Below are positions 58,696-64,000 of a DNA stretch of 64,000 bases, piece after piece. The position numbers and the translations under genes are program-made. Below the pieces are notes generated by a model. That model saw nothing but the letters and a program-made list of their open reading frames with translations, was not told the origin of the DNA and made no database searches. How positions within the stretch are numbered: position 1 is the stretch's first letter; every line of letters starts with the position of its first letter. Origin of the DNA: Robertkochia marina (GTDB taxonomy: Bacteria > Bacteroidota > Bacteroidia > Flavobacteriales > Flavobacteriaceae); contig NZ_SSMC01000003.1 in the NCBI RefSeq assembly GCF_004799345.1, positions 248,001 through 312,000 of the forward strand, given 5' to 3'.

Positions 58696-59124
58696 TCAGT
58701 CTTTTATAAAATCCTTGAAATCTTCAAAGAACTCCTCGAACTTCCCCATCTGATCAACAAAGAATTCCATGGTCTCCTGCCAGCTGTTCTTGTTGTGAAT
58801 GCTCACTTTTTCCTTTAAAACATAGATTCTGGAGATCTCCTTGCCGTTCTCCAGGAAATAGATGTCTTCATAAATGGCCTCCGGGAGGTAAGACTCCTTG
58901 AGGATCTTTTTCAGCGATTGAAGTTTTTCATAGTATTTGATCCTGTTCTCCAGATTTTGGTCTTCAATATCGAGCACCACCATCGCCTTTTTGGTGTCAA
59001 AGTGGAACTTAAAAGAAAAGTCTTTTATGCCGGTATTATACAGGGTCCATTTTCTTGGAAAGGATTTACCAAAGGCGATCCAAAATTCCTGGCGTAATTT
59101 CCTAGATTCTTCCTTACTAAACAT
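58696..59124 (-). CDS. DUF4268 protein
   Basis: A 142-residue soluble protein matching DUF4268: FSKEESRKLRQEFWIAFGKS at the N-terminus, WTLYNTGIKDFSFKFHFD, then MVVLDIEDQNLENRIKYYEK. The domain appears alone or at the end of larger proteins and has no settled role. The C-terminal 30 residues are Phe/Lys/Asp-rich. It follows the ZIP transporter gene by one base and ends the operon. Confidence 0.85.
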   Translation of the reverse strand: MFSKEESRKLRQEFWIAFGKSFPRKWTLYNTGIKDFSFKFHFDTKKAMVVLDIEDQNLENRIKYYEKLQSLKKILKESYLPEAIYEDIYFLENGKEISRIYVLKEKVSIHNKNSWQETMEFFVDQMGKFEEFFEDFKDFIKD

Positions 59125-59125
59125 A

Positions 59126-59824
59126 TTACATCATATATGCCATGGTAACTCCCAGTACAATGACCAGGAGTTTATTGATATTAAATTTATGACCTTCTGA
59201 ACTTTCAAAAAGAATGACGGTAGATACATGTAAAAATATCCCAATGGTTAAGGCTTGTAACTCCAGGTAAATGGGCTGTATAAATTCGGTGTGCTCTGCC
59301 ACCAGGGTACCCAATGGGGTCATGAGAGAGAACAAAAGCAGAAAAACAGCTGTTTTCCATTTGCTGATGCTTGATTGAATAAAAAAGGCGCTCAGAATGA
59401 TGGCAACGGGTAATTTATGTATCACAATACCGTATACCAACAGATCGTGATCGGCTATCGGAAAACCTTCAAGAAAGGCGTGCAGACTAAGGCTCAGAAA
59501 CAGTGGCCAGGGAAATTGGTTAAGCTCCCTGTTCAGGTGCATATGCCCGTGTTCTGCCCCCTTGGAAAAAAACTCCAGAAAGATCTGTAAAAGTATACCT
59601 GCCATGATCCATATTCCCAGGTATTTGTCAAACCTGTGTTGGGTCTCGGTATGTTCTACGTGATGACCGAAGAGGTGTGGCAGTAATTCAAAAACAGTTA
59701 CAGATAACAGGAAGGCACCACTAAAGGCCAAAAAAAGTTTAATGAACTCCCTGTTCTTTGGGGTAAATGCCAGGGCAACAAGATAGCCGGTAAAAACTGC
59801 CAGGATAGGGAGTAAGTAATTCAT
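59126..59824 (-). CDS. ZIP-family metal transporter
   Basis: A 232-residue membrane protein with seven to eight helices. A His-rich loop lies after TM2 (HLFGHHVEHTETQH). HAFLEGFPIADHDLL in TM4 carries the conserved His and Glu of the binuclear metal site, and VIHKLPVAIILSAFF in TM5 carries the second His. Likely imports zinc or iron. It begins directly after the stop codon of the methyltransferase gene and ends one base before the DUF4268 gene. Confidence 0.87.
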   Translation of the reverse strand: MNYLLPILAVFTGYLVALAFTPKNREFIKLFLAFSGAFLLSVTVFELLPHLFGHHVEHTETQHRFDKYLGIWIMAGILLQIFLEFFSKGAEHGHMHLNRELNQFPWPLFLSLSLHAFLEGFPIADHDLLVYGIVIHKLPVAIILSAFFIQSSISKWKTAVFLLLFSLMTPLGTLVAEHTEFIQPIYLELQALTIGIFLHVSTVILFESSEGHKFNINKLLVIVLGVTMAYMM

Positions 59825-60556
59825 TTATTTAAAGATCATCACCAGCCTGTCTGATTGTTCAGGGTGGTATTTATTGAGTTTATAGTCGCCAAAAATATCC
59901 AGTAGGTAGATGCCGGCTTTTTCAAACATATCCTCAAAATCCTTTAAGGTAAGTGCTCTTACCTTTTCTGTAAAATGGTAAGACGCTCCTTCATGGTCAA
60001 AACTGATGTCTTTCAGGATGTAACCGTCTTCTTCGTAGCGCTTAATATGAAATAAAATATCATTGACCAATACCTTTTCTTCAGGAACAAGATGGTCTTT
60101 TATTTGAGTGACATTCATGAAATCGATCACTCCAAACCCGGTCTCATTCAAGTGTTCTTTGATCATGCAAAGGGTAGAGAGGTGTTTTTGGTCGTCTTCA
60201 AAATAGCCGAAAGAAGTAAAAAGGTTAAAGATCGCATCGTATCTGCCGGGATAGGTTTTGCACATGTCTTGTATCTCAAAAGTGAGATTCTCTGTTTCAA
60301 ACTGTTTAGCAAAACGGATGTTGTTCTCTGAGAGGTCAAAGCCTTTGACCTTATACCCCATTTGGTGGAGCATGACAGAGTGCCGCCCCCTTCCGCACCC
60401 CAGGTCAAGTATATTGGCTTGTTCGGGAAGATTCAGGTAGGTGGTCAGGTTTTTCATAAAGAGCTCCGCCTCTTTTTGGTTGCGTTCTCTATAGAGGATA
60501 TGATAAAAATCGGTATCAAACCATTCCTTATACCAATTTGCGATCTCCTTTGTCAT
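59825..60556 (-). CDS. Class I SAM-dependent methyltransferase
   Basis: A 243-residue soluble protein. ANILDLGCGRGRHSVMLHQMG is SAM motif I; VKGFDLSENNIRFAKQF continues it. YDAIFNLFTSFGYFEDDQKH is the motif IV region. The N-terminus WYKEWFDTDFYHILYRERN is typical of small-molecule methyltransferases widespread in Bacteroidota. First gene of a three-gene operon with the ZIP transporter and DUF4268 genes. Divergent from the RlmL-like gene (55-bp gap). Confidence 0.87.
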   Translation of the reverse strand: MTKEIANWYKEWFDTDFYHILYRERNQKEAELFMKNLTTYLNLPEQANILDLGCGRGRHSVMLHQMGYKVKGFDLSENNIRFAKQFETENLTFEIQDMCKTYPGRYDAIFNLFTSFGYFEDDQKHLSTLCMIKEHLNETGFGVIDFMNVTQIKDHLVPEEKVLVNDILFHIKRYEEDGYILKDISFDHEGASYHFTEKVRALTLKDFEDMFEKAGIYLLDIFGDYKLNKYHPEQSDRLVMIFK

Positions 60557-60583
60557 AAATTTAATTAGGCCACTAAATTAACG

Positions 60584-60591
60584 TATTTTTG
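60584..60591 (+). promoter_or_regulatory. -7 promoter box of the RlmL-like gene
   Basis: TATTTTTG fits TAnnTTTG, 20 bp before the ATG at 60612; a purine-rich gaggcaag follows it as a possible ribosome-binding site. Confidence 0.45.
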
Positions 60592-60611
60592 TTTGCTGAT
60601 AGAGGCAAGAT

Positions 60612-61766
60612 ATGGCAAATAATTTCAAAATGCTCGCCAAAACCATGTATGGTTTTGAAGACATCCTGGCTGCTGAGTTGAAAGCTCTCGGAGCCATGAA
60701 TGTAGAGACCGGTGTTCGCAGTGTAAGCTTTGAAGGAGATACCGGTTTTATGTACAAGGCCAACCTGAGTCTGCGTACCGCGATCAAGATCCTTAAACCC
60801 ATCCGGACCTTCTTTGTGAGGGGCGATCAGGATCTTTACGATAAGGTATATCGTATGGAATGGGAGCGGCACATGAAGGTGAGCGGTACCTTTGCCATAG
60901 ACGCTACCGTGAATTCCGATCTGTTTAATCATTCAAAATATGTAGCCCTTAAGACCAAGGATGCTATTGTAGATCGTTTTCGCAACATCCTGGGGAAACG
61001 TCCTGATGTAGATGTAAAATACCCTGATCTTAGGATTCATATTCACATTCAGAGAAACCAGGTAACTATTTCATTAGACAGCAGTGGGCAATCGCTGCAT
61101 CAACGCGGCTATAAAACAGCCACCAACATAGCTCCAATCAATGAGATCCTTGCGGCTGGAATGCTGTTGCAGAGTGGATGGGACGGGCAATGCGATTTCC
61201 TTGATCCGATGTGTGGTAGTGGTACCCTGTTGATCGAAGCGGCCATGATAGCCTGTAATATTCCGGCCAATATAAACCGCCGTGAATTTGCTTTTGAGAA
61301 ATGGCCCGACTATGATCAGGAACTCTTTGATAAGATCGTAGACAGCAGTTTAAATAAAACCCGTGAGTTTCATCATAAGATCTACGGATTTGATAAGGCG
61401 CCTTCTGCCGTACACAAGGCCAATGACAACGTGAAAAACGCCAATTTGAGTGAATACATACAGGTGCAACAACAGGACTTTTTTGAATCTGATAAACCTG
61501 TTGAAGGTCATCTTCATATGGTATTTAATCCGCCTTATGGTGAGCGACTAAACATTAACATGCCTGAATTTTACCGGCAGATAGGAGATACCCTTAAGAA
61601 TAATTATCCGGATACAGAAGCCTGGTTTATTACGGCAGATCTTTCCGCCTTTAAACACGTAGGGTTGAGACCTTCAAGAAAGATCAAGCTTTTTAACGGT
61701 AAGCTGGAAAGCCGCTTGTATAAATATGAAATATATGCCGGTAGTAAGAAAGCCAAATTCAATTAA
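60612..61766 (+). CDS. THUMP-domain 23S rRNA guanine-N2 methyltransferase (RlmL-like)
   Basis: A 384-residue RNA methyltransferase. The N-terminal THUMP RNA-binding domain covers about residues 1-155 (KTMYGFEDILAAELKALGA, then VDVKYPDLRIHIHIQRNQV). The methyltransferase part has FLDPMCGSGTLLIEAAMIA (SAM motif I), KIYGFDKAPSAVHKAN, and the catalytic NPPYGERL. It corresponds to the N-terminal half of E. coli RlmKL or to its Gram-positive homologue, acting at G2445 of 23S rRNA. A 77-residue membrane protein gene follows by 12 bp. Confidence 0.92.
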   Translation: MANNFKMLAKTMYGFEDILAAELKALGAMNVETGVRSVSFEGDTGFMYKANLSLRTAIKILKPIRTFFVRGDQDLYDKVYRMEWERHMKVSGTFAIDATVNSDLFNHSKYVALKTKDAIVDRFRNILGKRPDVDVKYPDLRIHIHIQRNQVTISLDSSGQSLHQRGYKTATNIAPINEILAAGMLLQSGWDGQCDFLDPMCGSGTLLIEAAMIACNIPANINRREFAFEKWPDYDQELFDKIVDSSLNKTREFHHKIYGFDKAPSAVHKANDNVKNANLSEYIQVQQQDFFESDKPVEGHLHMVFNPPYGERLNINMPEFYRQIGDTLKNNYPDTEAWFITADLSAFKHVGLRPSRKIKLFNGKLESRLYKYEIYAGSKKAKFN

Positions 61767-61778
61767 AAACACCTGCTT

Positions 61779-62012
61779 ATGAAACCCAAATTAAAGGCTT
61801 TAGTATATAATTTTTCCGGGTTTGTGATCCTGTTCCTGGCCTTCAGATTCGGACTTCTTTATTTATTTCCCGATCAATACCTTGTGATGCTCCTGATCTC
61901 GGTAGTGGCGGCTTCGGCCCTGTCTCCAAAATTTGGAATGGTTACTGAAAAGGGAGAACAGCGTGTAAAAATGAAATGGTTTCTCTTAAAAGGTGTTCGT
62001 GACGTAACCTGA
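61779..62012 (+). CDS. Small membrane protein of unknown function
   Basis: A 77-residue protein with two helices (about 10-28 and 33-50: FRFGLLYLFPDQYLVMLLIS and VVAASALSP) and a basic C-terminal tail (EKGEQRVKMKWFLLKGVRDV). It resembles small proteins found after rlmL in other Bacteroidota, as I recall them. It ends 4 bp from the convergent DUF6048 gene. Confidence 0.72.
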   Translation: MKPKLKALVYNFSGFVILFLAFRFGLLYLFPDQYLVMLLISVVAASALSPKFGMVTEKGEQRVKMKWFLLKGVRDVT

Positions 62013-62016
62013 GAAC

Positions 62017-62772
62017 CTATTCTGAGGATGTGCCGGGATTTTTTTTAGGAGCCGCTGTTTTGAAAATAGGGATAAGGTAGCTGATGGTATAATTATAACC
62101 CACCCCGAACTGACTGCCGTCGGTAACCTTATTGAACCCCGGAATATAAAGGTTAGGGAAAACATCTGAGGCGGTATCGTTGATAAGGTAATTTAATCGA
62201 ACCGTGGCTCCCATATACAGGTTTTTAAACATTTCTACCTTAAGGCCGACGACAACTTCTGCCCATTGAGCGGTTAACCCATCGTATTCTCCCAGGTTTG
62301 CAACACCGGGAAACTCTTCGGTATTGTCATTCCAGTATTGATCTTCTGTATAGATGCGGTATGCATTCAGGGTCTGACTAAAGGTGCTGAAACCGCCACG
62401 AAGCCCTACACTGATGATATTGTGCATACCATACCAGTTCTCATAGGTGTTCCATTCAACACCGGCCTTTATATAATTCCCCCTGGTGGTAAAATCAAAA
62501 TTATCTTCAAGGGTGGTTTTTTCTTCTGTACCGAGTTCAGCGGCCAGGTATAATTTATAGGAAAGTCGGAAATCTCCAACCAGTTCTAATCCTTCGTAAT
62601 TCTCATCAAGGGCACTTCGAAGAGGTTTGCTGAGGTCAACCCCCACCCGGAGCCCGTATTTTTGATAATATACGGGATCATCAGAAAGGGTGTTACTGAC
62701 AATTTCAGCCTCCTGAGCAAAACCCATACAGGTCGTTAACAGAATAAGTATACTAGTGATAGATCTTAACAT
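62017..62772 (-). CDS. DUF6048 outer-membrane-type protein
   Basis: A 251-residue exported protein (signal SITSILILLTTCMGFAQ). YYQKYGLRVGVDLSKPLRSAL and NYIKAGVEWNTYENWYGMHNIISVGLRGGF are strands of a small barrel, with a C-terminal FGVGYNYTISYLIPI. The pairing with an upstream DUF6452 gene and rlmD is a conserved Bacteroidota arrangement and supports the DUF6048 label. Its start overlaps the DUF6452 gene by 20 bases. Function unknown. Confidence 0.82.
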   Translation of the reverse strand: MLRSITSILILLTTCMGFAQEAEIVSNTLSDDPVYYQKYGLRVGVDLSKPLRSALDENYEGLELVGDFRLSYKLYLAAELGTEEKTTLEDNFDFTTRGNYIKAGVEWNTYENWYGMHNIISVGLRGGFSTFSQTLNAYRIYTEDQYWNDNTEEFPGVANLGEYDGLTAQWAEVVVGLKVEMFKNLYMGATVRLNYLINDTASDVFPNLYIPGFNKVTDGSQFGVGYNYTISYLIPIFKTAAPKKNPGTSSE

Positions 62773-63277
62773 GTAAGGTGTCTTGAGGTTCTACTCCTGA
62801 TTCGGTTACTTCCAGGGCCAGGATCCACGGTGAAGGGTCACTACCTCCCGGATTTTGGGTTACCTGGTTAAGGGTATAGGTTACAGCGTAGCCGCAACCT
62901 CTGGAGATGAATCTTTCATTGGTTTGATAATTGACTGCAAGGCGATCAATATTACCGATCTCCGCTCCTGTACTGTCTGAGGCAGAGTCCTGTACCAGGA
63001 AGAATTCAGAGGCCGTATCATAATTCTTTAAGGGAAGGGCGACTTCTGTTTGTGAAGATCTGTCGGCAAAAGTACCTACAGTTATATCCTTGCCTACCCC
63101 TACAATGCGCAGTCGCGGAACAGCTTTGGGCACCTCCCTGTCCTGGATGTCAAAAAAGCCCACTTTCAGGTAGGCCGTGGTTCCGGAATCCGGGGGGCAA
63201 ATGTCGTCTTTTTCGCAGGCGGTTATGACAACGCCCGTGAAGATCATTAGGGTAAGAAGGTAAATTAGTTTCTTCAC
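62753..63277 (-). CDS. DUF6452 lipoprotein
   Basis: A 174-residue lipoprotein (leader ending ITAC, Cys21, then EKDDICPPD). The mature domain is all-beta, with LKVGFFDIQDREVPKAVPRL and ERFISRGCGYAVTYTLNQV (the conserved second Cys). Located between rlmD (4-base overlap) and the DUF6048 gene (20-base overlap). The trio is translated as a coupled unit, though the lipoprotein and barrel have no known tie to rRNA methylation. Confidence 0.82.
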   Translation of the reverse strand: MKKLIYLLTLMIFTGVVITACEKDDICPPDSGTTAYLKVGFFDIQDREVPKAVPRLRIVGVGKDITVGTFADRSSQTEVALPLKNYDTASEFFLVQDSASDSTGAEIGNIDRLAVNYQTNERFISRGCGYAVTYTLNQVTQNPGGSDPSPWILALEVTESGVEPQDTLHVKIYH

Positions 63278-64000
63278 GAAATTGAGTTTCTACGTTCTAA
63301 AAGTACAACATTTTCTACATGATGGGTCTGTGGAAACATATCTACGGGTTGCACCCTGGTTACCCTGTACTTTTCATCCATTAAGGCCAGGTCGCGGGCC
63401 TGGGTGGCACTGTTGCAACTTACATAAACCACCTTTTTAGGAGCGATGTTCAGAATTTGCTGCACCACATCTTTATGCATGCCATCTCTCGGAGGGTCGG
63501 TGATGATAATATCCGGACGACCGTTTTCTTCAATAAAGTCTGCATTGAACACCTTTTTCATGTCTCCGGCATAGAAGGTAACATTTTCTATGTTGTTCAG
63601 ACGGGCATTTTCCCAGGCGTCTTCTATGGCTTCAGGTACGGCTTCAACTCCTACGACCTTACCGGCTTGTTTGGCCACGAATTGGGCAATGGTTCCGGTT
63701 CCGGTGTAAAGATCATAAACCGTTTCATCTCCCTGCAAACCTGCAAACTCTCGCGTTACCTTGTACAATTCGTAAGCCTGGGCAGAATTGGTTTGGTAGA
63801 AACTCTTGGCGTTGATCTTAAACTGCAGTCCTTCCATTGATTCAAGAATATGATCTCTTCCTGAAAAACAGATCACTTCCTGGTCGTAAATAGTATCATT
63901 GGCCTTCTGGTTGATCACATACTGCAGGGAAGTGATCTCCGGAAAGGTTTCCTTCAGGTGGTTGAGCAGCAATTCCCGGTTTTCAGGCTCATCATCGTGA
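63274..64000 (-). CDS. rlmD: 23S rRNA (uracil1939-C5)-methyltransferase RlmD, C-terminal part (cut by window edge)
   Basis: The frame is open to the right edge (HDDEPENRELLLNHLKE begins the visible part), so the 5' end, with the TRAM domain, is outside. Visible features are FYQTNSAQAYELYKVTREFA (SAM/RNA site), VYDLYTGTGTIAQFVAKQAG (motif I), DIIITDPPRDGMHKDVVQ (motif IV) and VVYVSCNSATQARDLALM with the catalytic Cys. All fit RlmD/TrmA-family m5U methyltransferases. A start at 63972 would be only an internal TTG and is rejected. Confidence 0.92.
   Translation of the reverse strand, partial: HDDEPENRELLLNHLKETFPEITSLQYVINQKANDTIYDQEVICFSGRDHILESMEGLQFKINAKSFYQTNSAQAYELYKVTREFAGLQGDETVYDLYTGTGTIAQFVAKQAGKVVGVEAVPEAIEDAWENARLNNIENVTFYAGDMKKVFNADFIEENGRPDIIITDPPRDGMHKDVVQQILNIAPKKVVYVSCNSATQARDLALMDEKYRVTRVQPVDMFPQTHHVENVVLLERRNSIS

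Noticed and set aside
63274-63972. Complete RlmD-like gene starting at 63972
   Set aside because: The first codon is an internal TTG and the frame is open to the window edge, so the gene is truncated by the window.
1-64000. tRNA, rRNA and riboswitch search by eye
   Set aside because: No cloverleaf or TTCGA-type arm with acceptor pairing was convincing; a covariance-model scan would be decisive.

Overview
The window looks like chromosomal DNA of a member of the Flavobacteriaceae (Bacteroidota), probably marine. The protein families point that way: fused CcsBA, DUF6048/DUF6452 next to RlmD, an HYC_CC_PP protein, DUF3347, DUF4268, and lipoproteins with short N-terminal lipoboxes. So do several Bacteroidota-type -7 boxes (TAnnTTTG) close to start codons. 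No rRNA, tRNA, CRISPR array or intact transposase gene was recognised. The species cannot be named from the sequence alone.

Left part (1-17.2 kb): the 5' end of a Tat-type secreted protein, a decayed ExoIII tail, a serine hydrolase, intact exodeoxyribonuclease III, and an outer-membrane gene interrupted at a run of eight G. A sulfur/nitrogen respiratory region follows: a TsdA-like dihaem cytochrome c overlapping a porin; nrfH-nrfA-ccsBA (nitrite to ammonia plus the cytochrome c maturation factor) on the minus strand; a second porin; and a persulfide-dioxygenase/rhodanese fusion.

Middle part (17.4-36.2 kb): a sugar cassette on the minus strand (GHMP kinase, sugar-1-phosphate nucleotidyltransferase, sodium:solute symporter, GH109-like enzyme), a Baeyer-Villiger-type monooxygenase, aquaporin, HerA-like ATPase with a cupin, queE, a methyltransferase, a YkgJ protein, a sterol-desaturase-family protein, a NamZ-like enzyme, a LolE/FtsX-type permease and cystathionine beta-synthase.

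36.2-38.1 kb is a gene-poor island. It holds an inverted-repeat-bounded block of about 690 bp packed with variable hairpin repeats, the truncated end of a Gfo/Idh/MocA gene, and three tiny membrane-protein genes, two of them translationally coupled.

38.1-50.3 kb is a copper/metal-efflux operon on the minus strand: HYC_CC_PP protein, CusA, TolC-like protein, DUF3347 lipoprotein, ChrA-like transporter, CopA, PepSY protein, and CusB with its own DUF3347 tail. Nearly all junctions are tight or overlapping, and one clear promoter sits at its head.

Right part (50.4-64 kb): lipoproteins, rpsU directly abutting an NYN/OST-HTH putative RNase gene, a secreted Gfo/Idh/MocA protein, a hemolysin-III family protein, a 948-residue Ig-like lipoprotein, a methyltransferase-ZIP transporter-DUF4268 operon, an RlmL-like RNA methyltransferase, and the rlmD-DUF6452-DUF6048 cluster running off the right edge.

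The most unusual signals are intergenic. Two dispersed repeat families keep conserved flanks but exchange the sequence of a central perfect hairpin from copy to copy. Others are the nested palindromic island at 36.3-37.0 kb, the candidate phase-variable G8 tract, and the tiny membrane-protein genes.
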